In this document: piece by piece, positions 50,201 to 59,330 of the stretch
Layout: each line of letters opens with the position of its first letter
Position numbering within the stretch: position 1 is the first letter of the stretch
Assembly (NCBI GenBank): GCA_045657945.1
Contig: JAZOUB010000045.1
Location: forward strand, 99,278-163,277
Length of the DNA stretch: 64,000 nt
From: HGM04593 sp045657945
GTDB taxonomy: Bacteria; Bacteroidota; Bacteroidia; Bacteroidales; Bacteroidaceae
Reading direction: 5' to 3'
Made by a program: the position numbers and the translations under genes
The notes under the pieces: generated by a model
What the model was told of the DNA's origin: nothing
What the model saw: only the letters and a program-made list of their open reading frames with translations
Database searches by the model: none

Positions 50201-50782
50201 GTGCGAGCTCAAACCTGTACCCGCCGCAGGTGAATAGGGCTGGATTGTATAACCTTTGTAGAGCAAATCCTTGTTGTAGAGTTGCTTCAACAACCACCAC
50301 AAAGACTCAATATAGCTATTCTCGTATGTGATATAAGGATTCTCCAGGTCAACCCAATAACCCATCTTGCGAGTAAGATCGGTCCACTCGCGAGTATATT
50401 TCATAACCTCTTCGCGACAGTTACGGTTATAGTCGTCAACCGAAATCTTCTTGCCGATATCCTCTTTTGTAATATTCAGTTTCTTCTCTACACCAAGTTC
50501 CACTGGCAAACCATGAGTATCCCAACCGGCCTTGCGCTTCACCTGAAAGCCCTTCATTGTCTTGAAACGGCAGAAAGTATCCTTGATACTGCGTGCCATG
50601 ACGTGGTGGATACCGGGCATACCATTGGCCGAAGGAGGACCTTCAAAGAAAACAAACGAAGGAGCACCCTCGCGCTCAGTCATACTCTTAGAGAACAAAT
50701 CCTCTTTCTCCCACTCATTCAGCACCTCCTTGTTTATCTTAGGTAAATTCAGCTGATTATATACAGGAAATTTCTTTTTCAT
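47300..50782 (-). CDS. ileS: Isoleucine--tRNA ligase
   Basis: Class I synthetase that charges tRNA-Ile and edits valine. It has 1160 residues, of the longer bacterial/eukaryote-like type. Seen: 'FFEGPPSANGMPGIHHVMARSIKD' (HIGH as H-H-V-M with the P-P-S-A-N-G entry), 'WDTHGLPVELGVEKKL', the CP1 editing domain around 'TPYFIAWTTTPWTLPSNTALC' and 'YVTTEDGTGIVHIAPTFGADD', and K-M-S-K-R in 'LDKNGDKMSKRLGNAVDPFD'. First gene of ileS-dksA-like-lspA-DUF4296-small protein. Promoter at 50816-50847. Confidence 0.98.
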   Translation of the reverse strand: MKKKFPVYNQLNLPKINKEVLNEWEKEDLFSKSMTEREGAPSFVFFEGPPSANGMPGIHHVMARSIKDTFCRFKTMKGFQVKRKAGWDTHGLPVELGVEKKLNITKEDIGKKISVDDYNRNCREEVMKYTREWTDLTRKMGYWVDLENPYITYENSYIESLWWLLKQLYNKDLLYKGYTIQPYSPAAGTGLSSHELNQPGCYRDVKDTTAVAQFRMLDPKPEMTAWGTPYFIAWTTTPWTLPSNTALCVGPKIDYVAVQTYNAYNGQPVTLVLAKALLAAHFNPAGADMPLNEYNPGDKVVPYKVIAEYKGSDLVGMHYTQLFPWVKPVRKEGDAVVDASVEAFRVIPGDYVTTEDGTGIVHIAPTFGADDAFVAKAAGIPSLFMINKKGETRPMVDFTGKFWAIDELDDEFVANFVNIDEYAKFAAAYVKNAYDPQYTVDGRYDDKAAAKAETLDVVLCMVLKQAGLAFKIEKHVHNYPHCWRTDKPVLYYPLDSWFVRASQMKERMSELNKTITWKPESTGTGRFGKWLENLNDWNLSRSRYWGTPLPIWTSEDGEAICIGSVAELYDEIEKAVAAGVMASNPYKDKGFVPGDYSKANYDKIDLHRPYVDDIKLVSSTGKVMTRELDLIDVWFDSGAMPYAQIHYPFENKEILDNRTVYPADFIAEGVDQTRGWFYTLHAIATMVFDTVAFKTVISNGLVLDKNGDKMSKRLGNAVDPFDTIENYGSDALRWYMITNSAPWDNLRFNEEGVKEVTRSFFGKLYQTYSFFTMYANVDGFTYAEPDVPLAERPELDRWVLSALNTLVKNVNACLNDYEPTKAGRLIQDFVIDNVSNWFVRLSRKRFWGSEQSTDKLSAYQTLYTCLETVARLMAPIAPFYAERLYQDLTFVTGRGDAASVHLAKFPECDEQCVDSELEYRMKLAQQISSMVLALRKKEALIVRQPLQKIAIPAADEVMKSRIEAVKQLILNEVNVKELVFVEGDGILVKKIKCNFRTLGKKFGKLMKSVNEAVVNMSQEQISELEKNGCITLQVEGVDALIELADVEIFSEDVPGWTVANEGALTVALDVEVTDDLRREGIAREIVKKIQAMRKDSGFDIVDRIAVEIASNGATNAAVEQFNSYICNQVLADELKISDSVEGENVVELDNAAVKISVRKL

Positions 50783-50815
50783 TGTATCTTGTTATATCGT
50801 TTTCTATCAATTTTG

Positions 50816-50847
50816 CAAAGTTATCAAAAATTTCCCGTAATTACAAA
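50816..50847 (-). promoter_or_regulatory. Promoter of the ileS-lspA operon
   Basis: Minus strand: TTTG (50844-50847), 20 bp, TAACTTTG (50816-50823), 34 bp before the ileS ATG. No T-box-like leader. Confidence 0.8.
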
Positions 50848-50939
50848 ATATACAGCCCAGAATAGTTAACACCAACTATTTATTTAAAAGCGTGCATCAT
50901 GTACAAGAAGCACAATTACATCAGGTATGACAAAAAGCA

Positions 50940-50971
50940 CGGGCACTACCGACAAAAGACAGTAGTGTCCG
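50940..50971 (-). terminator. Hairpin after the kinase-RapZ fusion gene
   Basis: CGGGCACTAC (50940-50949) with GTAGTGTCCG (50962-50971), one G-U pair, 34 bp after the stop at 51005. Weak T tract. Confidence 0.5.
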
Positions 50972-51004
50972 CATGCAACATTACACAATATTTGTAAATT
51001 TTAA

Positions 51005-52423
51005 TTACTCTCTTCTCGCCTCAATCACATAGCGAACACCCTGCATCTTGTGTGTCACGACAACCTTCACCCCAAACTTGTCGGCAACATGGCGGGCAAT
51101 ATGCTCGGCGCTGTAGACGGAACGGTGCTGGCCACCGGTACAGCCACAACATACCTGGACATGGGTAAAGCCTCGTTTTTTGTATGTATCGACCATTTCA
51201 TCCACAAGTGCATAGGCATTGTCAAGAAATGCAGCAATATCACTTTCCGTTTCAAGGAATTTAATTACCGGCTCATCCATGCCTGTAAGTTTCTTATATG
51301 GTTCATAACGTCCGGGATTATGTATTGCACGGCAGTCAAAAACAAAGCCTCCGCCGTTACCCGATGTATCATCGGGAATACCCCGCTTGTAAGAAAAACT
51401 TACAACATCCACCACAAGTTCCTTTGATTCGGAGCGCACAAACATGGGCAATACCGCAATCTCATTCACAAGTGACATTATATATGGGAGTTCACCGCCA
51501 TCAAGAAGTGCGCTTAACTGTTCCAAAGCCGCAGGAATACTCTCCACGAATGCTTTTTTACGCTCAAAAAGACCGCGATAGCCATACGCACCCAAATTCT
51601 GCAGCAGACGGAATACCCTGAACAACCGCAGCATCTTCATAAAATACTCCCTATCGACACTCTTGTAAAAAGCAAGGGCATCAAGATAGGCATCAACCAT
51701 TGAAGCAACAGCCACATCGGAATATTTTGCGCGCGCCTGCCCCACGAACGACGCTACATCGTAATATATCGGTCCCCTACGTCCTCCTTGAAAATCAATA
51801 AAGAACGGTTTGCCATCCTTCAGCATCACATTGCGCGACTGGAAATCACGATAGAGAAAGACATTATCATTGTCACTCAAAAGTACATCCGTGAGTTTCA
51901 CAAACTCATCCTCAAGCCTATTTTCATTGAACTCAATGCCGACACCTTTAAGAAAGCAATATTTAAAGTAGTTCAAGTCCCACATCACCGTACGCTCATT
52001 GAAATCCGAGACCGGATAACAGAGCGAAAAGTCAAAATGCGCAGGAACGCCAAACTGGATTTTTGGCAATTCGGCCACTACGCGGCAAAGACATTCAATA
52101 TCCTCAGCCTCAAAAACACCCTTCTCGCGTGCCGGGGCCATCACGCCATAGAGAGACAAATCACCAAGATCATCCTGGATATAACATAGTCCATCATCCG
52201 AAACCGCAAGCACAGCAGGTACAGCAATATCACACGCCAGCATTGCTCTTGACAAGGCAATAAAAGCCCTATTCTCCTCTACCGATGTCCCGGCCACACC
52301 AATGGCATCAGCGACTCCCGTCATCCTATAGTAGACGCGGTTAGAGCCGTCGCCCGTGAGCCTCACTACAGACTGGGGAGCACTTCCGAACTTTTCCTTA
52401 TATAGTTCCTTTAATCTTTCCAT
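51005..52423 (-). CDS. Fusion: aminoglycoside-phosphotransferase-type sugar kinase + RapZ C-terminal domain
   Basis: A 472-residue cytosolic protein. Residues 1 to ~310 are APH/AmgK-like kinase: 'VVRLTGDGSNRVYYRM' (ATP loop), 'YIQDDLGDLSLY', catalytic 'VFLYRDFQSRNVMLKDGKPFFIDFQGGRRGPIYYDVAS' (Y-R-D-x-x-x-R-N and the I-D-F metal site). Residues ~340-472 match the RapZ C-terminal domain: 'VSFSYKRGIP', 'FDCRAIHNPGRY', 'VCCGCTGGQHRSVYSAEHIARHV'. The N-terminal P-loop domain of RapZ is absent. AmgK phosphorylates MurNAc/GlcNAc, and RapZ-C binds glucosamine-6-phosphate, so a role in cell-wall sugar metabolism or sensing is plausible (inference). Start at 52423 from the family-like M-E-R-L. Confidence 0.87.
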   Translation of the reverse strand: MERLKELYKEKFGSAPQSVVRLTGDGSNRVYYRMTGVADAIGVAGTSVEENRAFIALSRAMLACDIAVPAVLAVSDDGLCYIQDDLGDLSLYGVMAPAREKGVFEAEDIECLCRVVAELPKIQFGVPAHFDFSLCYPVSDFNERTVMWDLNYFKYCFLKGVGIEFNENRLEDEFVKLTDVLLSDNDNVFLYRDFQSRNVMLKDGKPFFIDFQGGRRGPIYYDVASFVGQARAKYSDVAVASMVDAYLDALAFYKSVDREYFMKMLRLFRVFRLLQNLGAYGYRGLFERKKAFVESIPAALEQLSALLDGGELPYIMSLVNEIAVLPMFVRSESKELVVDVVSFSYKRGIPDDTSGNGGGFVFDCRAIHNPGRYEPYKKLTGMDEPVIKFLETESDIAAFLDNAYALVDEMVDTYKKRGFTHVQVCCGCTGGQHRSVYSAEHIARHVADKFGVKVVVTHKMQGVRYVIEARRE

Positions 52424-52490
52424 ACAAAAAACTTTGAACGCGAATATAACACAACTTAATGTAATAATAAAATCCACAAGGCATTTTTAT

Positions 52491-52528
52491 ACACAAAGAG
52501 GATGACCCGCAAGTCATCCTCTTTGTGT
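52491..52528 (-). terminator. Terminator of the large secreted protein gene
   Basis: ACACAAAGAGGATGAC (52491-52506) with GTCATCCTCTTTGTGT (52513-52528): a perfect 16-bp stem 25 bp after the stop on the minus strand. Confidence 0.85.
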
Positions 52529-52552
52529 CAGGAATTGAAATATCTGTATTGA

Positions 52553-55500
52553 TTATTTGACCAACACCTTCTTGCCGCCAATTATATACAGGCCTGGCGC
52601 TGTAATCTTGTCCAGTTTGCGTCCCTGCATGTCATAAATGACCGCCTCGCCACTCTCTGCCTCAACACCCTCAATAGCGGTAGGATCAGTAACATTGAGC
52701 ATAACGTCAATTATCTGGCCGCCATAGTTCGAGAATGCACCGCCGAAGTTACTGTCGCTGTCACCGGCAGGGTCTATGCTACACCAATCCTGCTTGATAC
52801 GCAAACGGTAATATCCAGTCTTCGCAGGCACCGCAAACGAAGGAAGAACCGGATAACTGCGGTCGTCGCCAGAAATCATCTGTCCCTCGCTATTCCATCC
52901 ACTTGCATCGCTATTGCCACCATTGTTGTAGAACGAGTAGGCAACAAGGTCGCCAGCCGGCTTCCAGTTACTGCCCTCCTCTATTGAGGCAGTGAATCCA
53001 TTGGCGTCATAATCCACATATACATAGTGGTTCACCCACGAACCTTCTGTGACAATCTCAACCGAAGCTTGCTCACCAAGAGCAACTGTAAACACAAATG
53101 TATCTGTTAAATCAAGATACTCGTTTGAGCGCTCCGAAGCAGTAAGGTCATGTCTTATCTCGCCATATTCAACACTCACGAACTTGAGTGCCAGAATATC
53201 ACGCTCGGAATAGTTTCTTGTACCGGTGTATGTCGGGGTATAGTCCACGCCCTCACCGGGTGTCGGTTCCGGCTCTGGTTCCACAATTTCACCGACAGTC
53301 ACATTTGGATTCTCAATCAGCAACCATGCAGCTCCTGAATCATCATTGCTCCAGACAGAAATCGGTGCATCCAATTGTGGAGCAGCACACATATATCCGA
53401 ATTCTGCATTTGCATGGCTTGGATATGCATTGAACGCGAACTTGCCACCACCGAGGTCGACAACCGACAAAGACACCGGCTCCGAAGAAAATGAACAATA
53501 TTTCAGGTTGTCGTCAAATGCATACATCGGAGTATTCAGATACATCCCGGCACCGACATTATACAGCTGATATTTGTCGCCATCCTTGATAACCTGCCAG
53601 CAAGCATTCTCTGATGTAATATCAACCTCCTGGGCATAATCGGAGTCCTTCAACTGGTGGTCACTGTCACCTCCAATCATACCGGCAGCCCAAACCTTGT
53701 CACCATGTCCCTCTTCATATATTGCATATGTTGTGTAGTGCTCATTGTAAAGGACATATGTCTTGTTTGCACTAGCATTGTCAAGAGAGTACAATCTGTC
53801 ACCCAGTTCCTTAGGGCCTTCTGGTTCCGGCACATTGACTGTAAATTTGATTTCGCCGTTGCAAACGACATCCTCGCCATTGACCTTGCGTGTAATGAGG
53901 CCTTGGGGAATATAAAGCGCGTACTCGCCCGAGGTTTCAATAGCCCTATCCAATGTTATGGCAAGAACATTGCCATCGACCACATACGATGCTGTATTGC
54001 TGTTCGAACCGAAATATATCTTTGTCGACGAACTTTCGCTGTATACACCCTCGATATCATCACTGTACTCAATAAATATTGTCTGCAATGACTCGACTGC
54101 ATGGCCAGGAGTAACCGTAAGAATCTCCAAAGGTTCAACACTGACATCCGCAATGGTAAACTTCACTTCACCGTTGCTTATCACAGCTGCACCATTACTC
54201 TTGCGTGTAATCAATCCTTCAGGAATATAGAGCAAATACTCACCCGGAGCCGTTATTGTGTTCAGCAATGTAATGTTGAGCAACTTGCCCTCAACACTGA
54301 ACGAAGCATAATTCACATCCAATGGAAGAGTTGTGGTTCTCACAGAGTCCACATAAATCTGCGATACCATCAGCGGATTGTATGTACCCTCAATCTCCTC
54401 ATTGTATTCAAGCACAATCTCGTTCAGAGAATCAACCGGCTCGCTTGGTGTAACAGCAATCATCCTGAAACGCTGGTCCTCGGGGAGTTCCTTTACAGTA
54501 AACACAATTTCTCCATTGCATGTTACAGACGCGCCATTATCCTTGCGTTTGAGGAGCCCCTCGGGAATGTAAAGTCCATACTCACCCGGATCCGTAATGG
54601 TTCGGAGCAACGTAACGGTCAAAACCTTACCGTTTACCTTGAACGATGCCACATTTTCGCTTGAGCCAAGATAAATCTTCGCCTCGTCACTCTCACGATA
54701 TGTTCCGGTAATATCATAGTTGTATTCAACAGAAATTGTCTTCAAGAATTCAGCCTCCTCGCTAGGAGTAACAGCAACAACCCTAAATGGCACGCTAACC
54801 TTAAATTTTATTTCACCATTACAGGTCACAGCCTTACCACTGCTCTTGCGTGTAATGAGCCCCTGAGGTATATAAAGCGCATATTCACCCGAAGTCTCAA
54901 TAGCCTTGTCAAGCGTTACTGTGAGCACATTGCCACTCACGCTGTAAGATGCAGTGTTGCTGCTTGAACCAATATAAATCTTCGAAGCAGAACCAGCATT
55001 GTAAGTACCGGAAATCTCGTCGCTGTATTCAACAGTTATAGTCTTCAATGACTCTACCACCTCAACCGGAGTAACAGAGACAACCTCCAATGGCGCCTCG
55101 GTACTGAAAGTCACTGTGTATGTGTGGACATTGCTGCTATTGGATGCATAGTCGTTTCCTTTTACCTTAATAGTAAGCACGCCTGTTGACGAGTTATAAC
55201 TTTTCTCAATACTTGCGCCCTTGCCGTTCGAAGAGAGAGAGAGTTTGCTCTCCTCATATTGCTCATCAATCTCATAAGATGTCTTTCCCGACTGGAAATA
55301 ATTCTTGCCGCCATACACAAGCGACGCCAGCTCCGAATAATATACAAACTGCACATCGTCGGCCTCAAGCACACTATTCTCCTTCACATTATTCCTGTTC
55401 CAATAATCACCGCTCGAAATGATTATATTCAGTTTTTCTGGAATATAGTCATTTTCATAATTGATGGGCACTGTTATCTCCTGCCAATCGTTGTTGGTGG

Positions 55501-56134
55501 TGGTAGAAAATTCATGGTCACAACTTGCAATCCTCACACCATTACCGCTACTTGAGACCTTGCCCATTACAGCACGATCCGTATCGTCCTTGGTATCGTT
55601 AGATTTGGCCGATTTAATGTTATTCTGGAATGTTCCCTTCCACAGATACACGATGATATGAGCTTTTTCACCTGTGCCACCTGTACGCTTGAACCAACCT
55701 TTGATGGCATCGGGACGGTAGCTGAATGGCATACTGCCATAAATACCGCCATCACACGCATCAACATCAGAAACGGCATAAACCCATGGAGTTGCAAAGC
55801 TGATGAATGCCGGAGCATTGGAACCGATGCCGGCAGCACCCACCCACTTGTTTTGCAACTTTACAGCCGAGCCGTTACGGCCTGTCGATTTAAAAATAAG
55901 CGTTTCTTGCTTTGTTACATTAAAAAGAACTTTGACACTTTGGTTAATACTTGAACCAAACCAGCTTGTAGGTTCATCGCCCGGACGCTTACGCATCTCA
56001 TTACCATTGGACGACTGGTATGTGCTTCCGGCATTACCGTCGCCTTTCCAACTGTCGAAACTGCCGTTAGGTATGTACTGTGCCTGCACAGCAATAGCAG
56101 CTATCGCAAATATTGTAGTAAAAAATTTCCTCAT
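52553..56134 (-). CDS. Secreted multidomain protein: PCMD domain, four Ig-like repeats, sorting-type tail
   Basis: A 1193-residue exported protein. Signal peptide 'MRKFFTTIFAIAAIAVQA'. Residues ~20-270: PCMD (putative carbohydrate metabolism) domain, 'YIPNGSFDSW', 'PTSWFGSSIN', 'FSYRPDAIKGWFK', 'VLEADDVQFVYYSEL'. Then four ~95-residue beta-sandwich repeats, each starting (V/I)-x-V-T-P and ending 'GEYALYIPQGLITRK' + N-G-E-x-x-F. Next a domain with 'TYVLYNEHYTTYAIYEEG', a second beta domain ('YVYVDYDANGFTASIEEG'), and the tail 'IYDMQGRKLDKITAPGLYII' + G-G-K-K-V-L-V-K, akin to type IX sorting tails. Likely a cell-surface glycan- or host-binding protein. Start 56134; a -7 box TAATTTTG is at 56222-56229. 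Confidence 0.85.
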   Translation of the reverse strand: MRKFFTTIFAIAAIAVQAQYIPNGSFDSWKGDGNAGSTYQSSNGNEMRKRPGDEPTSWFGSSINQSVKVLFNVTKQETLIFKSTGRNGSAVKLQNKWVGAAGIGSNAPAFISFATPWVYAVSDVDACDGGIYGSMPFSYRPDAIKGWFKRTGGTGEKAHIIVYLWKGTFQNNIKSAKSNDTKDDTDRAVMGKVSSSGNGVRIASCDHEFSTTTNNDWQEITVPINYENDYIPEKLNIIISSGDYWNRNNVKENSVLEADDVQFVYYSELASLVYGGKNYFQSGKTSYEIDEQYEESKLSLSSNGKGASIEKSYNSSTGVLTIKVKGNDYASNSSNVHTYTVTFSTEAPLEVVSVTPVEVVESLKTITVEYSDEISGTYNAGSASKIYIGSSSNTASYSVSGNVLTVTLDKAIETSGEYALYIPQGLITRKSSGKAVTCNGEIKFKVSVPFRVVAVTPSEEAEFLKTISVEYNYDITGTYRESDEAKIYLGSSENVASFKVNGKVLTVTLLRTITDPGEYGLYIPEGLLKRKDNGASVTCNGEIVFTVKELPEDQRFRMIAVTPSEPVDSLNEIVLEYNEEIEGTYNPLMVSQIYVDSVRTTTLPLDVNYASFSVEGKLLNITLLNTITAPGEYLLYIPEGLITRKSNGAAVISNGEVKFTIADVSVEPLEILTVTPGHAVESLQTIFIEYSDDIEGVYSESSSTKIYFGSNSNTASYVVDGNVLAITLDRAIETSGEYALYIPQGLITRKVNGEDVVCNGEIKFTVNVPEPEGPKELGDRLYSLDNASANKTYVLYNEHYTTYAIYEEGHGDKVWAAGMIGGDSDHQLKDSDYAQEVDITSENACWQVIKDGDKYQLYNVGAGMYLNTPMYAFDDNLKYCSFSSEPVSLSVVDLGGGKFAFNAYPSHANAEFGYMCAAPQLDAPISVWSNDDSGAAWLLIENPNVTVGEIVEPEPEPTPGEGVDYTPTYTGTRNYSERDILALKFVSVEYGEIRHDLTASERSNEYLDLTDTFVFTVALGEQASVEIVTEGSWVNHYVYVDYDANGFTASIEEGSNWKPAGDLVAYSFYNNGGNSDASGWNSEGQMISGDDRSYPVLPSFAVPAKTGYYRLRIKQDWCSIDPAGDSDSNFGGAFSNYGGQIIDVMLNVTDPTAIEGVEAESGEAVIYDMQGRKLDKITAPGLYIIGGKKVLVK

Positions 56135-56445
56135 TATCATTTCTTTAGTCTGTTCAACATTCTTCGGGATAATCAGTCCGAGCACTAATGCCCCTATTGC
56201 CCGAACTTAAAAAAACAGTTGCAAAATTAGTTCATTTTTCTGAAAACTCCAGCATACCCACGAGTTTTTTCCGACAAGCATACAAAAATGTACAACATTT
56301 TGCACAAAAAGAAAAAAGAAATACATTTTTCCACAATAAGACTTAAAACACTAAAAAACAGCCACAACAAAACGAACAAAACAAACTTTTTGCTATTTAT
56401 TTAAAAAAAACACTTGCATTTCTTTATTTTTACAAACCTATTTAT

Positions 56446-56453
56446 TACATTTG
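56446..56453 (+). promoter_or_regulatory. -7 box of gdhA
   Basis: TACATTTG, 40 bp before the ATG. The -33 position has only TTTA (56423-56426, 19-bp spacer). The gap 56230-56445 is very A+T-rich and otherwise shows nothing. Confidence 0.55.
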
Positions 56454-56493
56454 CAAAAGATAAGGAACAAAAAGCCAAAAACAACATAAAAAA

Positions 56494-57828
56494 ATGAAAG
56501 TAGCAACCACACTTGAGAGTCTGAAAAGGAGATTCCCCAATGAGCCGGAATATTTCCAGGCAGTAGAAGAGGTACTCAACTCTATTGAAGAGGAGTACAA
56601 CAAGCATCCCGAGTTTGAGGCAAACAACCTCATCGAGCGTCTTTGTATCCCCGACCGCATCTTCACTTTCCGCGTGACATGGATGGACGACAACGGCAAG
56701 GTACAGGTGAACACTGGCTACCGCGTACAGCACAACAATGCCATTGGCCCCTACAAGGGCGGTATCCGCTTCCACCCCTCGGTAAATGTTGGCATCTTGA
56801 AATACCTTGCATTCGAGCAGACATTCAAGAACTCACTCACAACCCTGCCTATGGGCGGCGCAAAGGGAGGTTCCGACTTTAACCCAAAAGGTAAGAGCGA
56901 CAACGAGGTAATGCGTTTCTGCCAGGCATTCATCACAGAGTTGTGGCGTCACATTGGCCCTGAAATGGATGTTCCAGCAGGCGACATCGGCGTTGGAGCA
57001 CGCGAGGTTGGCTACATGTTCGGCATGTACAAGAAACTCACACGCGAGTTCAATGGCGTATTTACAGGAAAGGGACTCGATTTCGGTGGCTCACTCATCC
57101 GCCCCGAAGCTACAGGATACGGCAACATATATTTCTTGCAGGAGATGCTCAAGACACGTGGTCTTGACATCGCAGGCAAAACATGCCTTGTATCAGGCTC
57201 GGGTAATGTTGCGCAATACACCGTTGAAAAAATCATCCAGCTCGGCGGCAAGCCCGTGACAATGAGCGACTCTAACGGTTACATATATGACCCTGATGGC
57301 ATTGACCGTGAGAAACTCGACTTCATCATGGAGTTGAAGAATGTACGCCGTGGTCGCATAAAGGAGTATGCCGACAAGTATGGTTGCAAATATGTAGAGA
57401 ACGCACGTCCATGGTGCGAAAAAGGTGACATTGCATTGCCATCAGCTACACAGAACGAAATCAATGGCGATGATGCAAAGGCACTTGTTGCAAACGGCGT
57501 TATTGCAGTATCCGAGGGCGCAAACATGCCTTCTACCCCCGAGGCAATCCACACATTCCAGGCAGCAAAGATTCTTTACGCTCCTGGCAAGGCGTCAAAT
57601 GCCGGCGGTGTATCTGTATCAGGTCTTGAGATGAGCCAGAACTCGGGCAAAATCAACTGGAGCAGCGCCAAGGTCGATGAGATGTTGCACGAAATCATGC
57701 ACAACATCCACAGCGCATGTGTGAAATACGGTACATGCGAGGATGGCTACATTGACTATGTAAAAGGTGCAAACGTTGCCGGCTTCCTAAAGGTTGCACG
57801 TGCGATGATGGCACAAGGCATTGTATAA
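56494..57828 (+). CDS. gdhA: NADP-type glutamate dehydrogenase
   Basis: Makes glutamate from 2-oxoglutarate and ammonia (and the reverse); a main route of nitrogen entry in gut Bacteroidales. It has 444 residues, hexameric type. Seen: 'NTGYRVQHNNAIGPYKGGIRFHPSVN', catalytic lysine region 'LTTLPMGGAKGGSDFNPKGKSDNEVMRFCQAFITEL', 'DVPAGDIGVGAREVGYMFG', nucleotide loop 'CLVSGSGNVAQYTVEK', and 'GANMPSTPEAI'. The Ser at the end of the Rossmann strand (M-S-D-S-N-G) fits NADP. Its own transcript, ended at 57867-57905. Confidence 0.97.
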   Translation: MKVATTLESLKRRFPNEPEYFQAVEEVLNSIEEEYNKHPEFEANNLIERLCIPDRIFTFRVTWMDDNGKVQVNTGYRVQHNNAIGPYKGGIRFHPSVNVGILKYLAFEQTFKNSLTTLPMGGAKGGSDFNPKGKSDNEVMRFCQAFITELWRHIGPEMDVPAGDIGVGAREVGYMFGMYKKLTREFNGVFTGKGLDFGGSLIRPEATGYGNIYFLQEMLKTRGLDIAGKTCLVSGSGNVAQYTVEKIIQLGGKPVTMSDSNGYIYDPDGIDREKLDFIMELKNVRRGRIKEYADKYGCKYVENARPWCEKGDIALPSATQNEINGDDAKALVANGVIAVSEGANMPSTPEAIHTFQAAKILYAPGKASNAGGVSVSGLEMSQNSGKINWSSAKVDEMLHEIMHNIHSACVKYGTCEDGYIDYVKGANVAGFLKVARAMMAQGIV

Positions 57829-57866
57829 AAAGTAAAAAAATAAAAATAAAATTCTCAAAATGTAAA

Positions 57867-57905
57867 GACGAATCCCGGTTCAAAGCCGGGATTTGTCGTT
57901 TTTTT
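57867..57905 (+). terminator. Terminator of gdhA
   Basis: GACGAATCCCGG (57867-57878), loop, CCGGGATTTGTC (57886-57897), then GTTTTTTTT. A TATCTTCG (57909-57916), a possible -7 box for the next gene, begins just after the T run. Confidence 0.92.
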
Positions 57906-57940
57906 TATTATCTTCGCATACATAAAAACAAGTTACCACT

Positions 57941-59209
57941 ATGCTGAAGAAATCTAACGCTTGGTTATGGATTCCGACACTCTATCTTGCTTCGGCACTC
58001 CCCTACCAAGCCATAACATCAATATCAAAAATCCTGTATAACGATTTAGGTATAAGCAATTCCCAAATAACCTTTTACACAAGCCTGTTACTCATCCCTT
58101 GGACAATCAAGCCACTATGGAGTCCCATTGTAGAAATGATAAGCACCAGGCGTAAATGGACATTGGCATCACAATTGATACTTGTTGTTTGTTTTGCAGC
58201 AATAGCATTGGTGATTCCATCAAAACATTTTCTGACACTCACGCTTGCAACATTTTTCATTGGCGCTTTCATATCATCGACCCATGACATTGCATTGGAC
58301 GGTTTCTACATGCTAAGCCTCCCCGAAGAGCAACAATCTTTCTTTTCGGGAATACGCAATACATTTTATCGCATTGGAATGATATTTGGCTCAGGTGGAC
58401 TGCTCATATTAGCCAACTCAATTGAAAAGAACAGCGGTGATACCAAATTCGCTTGGAGTGTAACATTCGCAACAATAGGAATTATTATACTACTTCTCTA
58501 CCTGTACAACCGCAAAGTGATGCCAAAGCCCGAAAAGGACTTCTCACGCAAAGTAGGATTAAGAGCAGCATTTGCAAACTATGGCGACATATTAAAGACA
58601 TATTTCAGCAAACCAGGCATCAAACAGACAATCCTCTTCTTGTTATTGTTCCGTTTTCCCGAAGCTCAGCTTACAAAGATCAGCGACCTTTTCCTCAAGG
58701 CAGAGATAACCTCGGGTGGTCTTGCCCTTGACAAAGGCGAAATAGGATTCATTTATAACATACTTGGAGTAACGGGACTTATAGTAGGAGGTATTATAGG
58801 TGGAATATGCATCTCGCGCAAAGGACTCAAATACTGGCTTTGGCCTATGGTAATAGCCATTTCATTACCCGATGCCGTATATATCTACATGAGCATGGAA
58901 CTCCCCGACAACCTAAATATCATAGGCAGTTGCATATTCATTGAACAATTGGGATACGGTTTCGGTTTTACAGCATATACCTTATATATGATATACTTTG
59001 CCCAAGGCAAATACCCAACCGCACACTTTGCAATATCAACAGCCTTCATGTCGCTTGGCATGATGCTTCCTGGAATGTTTGCCGGCCAGTTGCAGGAATG
59101 GTGGGGATATGAGAACTTCTTTATATGGGTAACAGCCTGCACTGTTATAACATTTGCAGTATCAGCACTTATAAAAATAGACCCCAACTTTGGCAAAAGG
59201 CAAAAATGA
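57941..59209 (+). CDS. AmpG-like major facilitator transporter
   Basis: Twelve-helix major facilitator permease of 422 residues. 'WLWIPTLYLASALPYQAITSISKILYNDLGIS' and 'FYTSLLLIPWTIKPLWSPIVEMISTRRKW' closely match the first helices and loop of AmpG-type permeases, with 'THDIALDGFYMLSL' in helix 5 as the usual D-x-A-x-D-G segment. AmpG imports GlcNAc-anhydroMurNAc peptides. The neighbour downstream is a GlcNAc kinase-like gene, which supports uptake of cell-wall sugar, though the two have separate promoters. Substrate not proven. Confidence 0.87.
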   Translation: MLKKSNAWLWIPTLYLASALPYQAITSISKILYNDLGISNSQITFYTSLLLIPWTIKPLWSPIVEMISTRRKWTLASQLILVVCFAAIALVIPSKHFLTLTLATFFIGAFISSTHDIALDGFYMLSLPEEQQSFFSGIRNTFYRIGMIFGSGGLLILANSIEKNSGDTKFAWSVTFATIGIIILLLYLYNRKVMPKPEKDFSRKVGLRAAFANYGDILKTYFSKPGIKQTILFLLLFRFPEAQLTKISDLFLKAEITSGGLALDKGEIGFIYNILGVTGLIVGGIIGGICISRKGLKYWLWPMVIAISLPDAVYIYMSMELPDNLNIIGSCIFIEQLGYGFGFTAYTLYMIYFAQGKYPTAHFAISTAFMSLGMMLPGMFAGQLQEWWGYENFFIWVTACTVITFAVSALIKIDPNFGKRQK

Positions 59210-59270
59210 CAATTATTTGAGATAAATATAGAATATACTTGCGCTCACTACGAAAAATATTCAAGTAAAC

Positions 59271-59303
59271 TTGATATTTCTCGCTCGCTTATTCGTATCT
59301 TTG
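59271..59303 (+). promoter_or_regulatory. Promoter of the GlcNAc kinase-like gene, within a repeated palindromic element
   Basis: TTG (59271-59273), 22 bp, TATCTTTG (59296-59303). Directly upstream TTCAAGTAAACTTGATAT is a palindrome, followed by TCGCTCG. The same module occurs at 7428-7475 on the minus strand. It places the ATG at 59331, not the ATG at 59271. Confidence 0.7.
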
Positions 59304-59330
59304 CAATTAACATGCGAAAAACAGCAAAAT

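Noticed and set aside
50899..50997. 32-residue basic peptide frame on the plus strand (M-Y-K-K-H-N-Y-I-R-Y)
   Set aside because: Overlaps the hairpin after the kinase-RapZ gene and has no promoter; too short to support without expression data.
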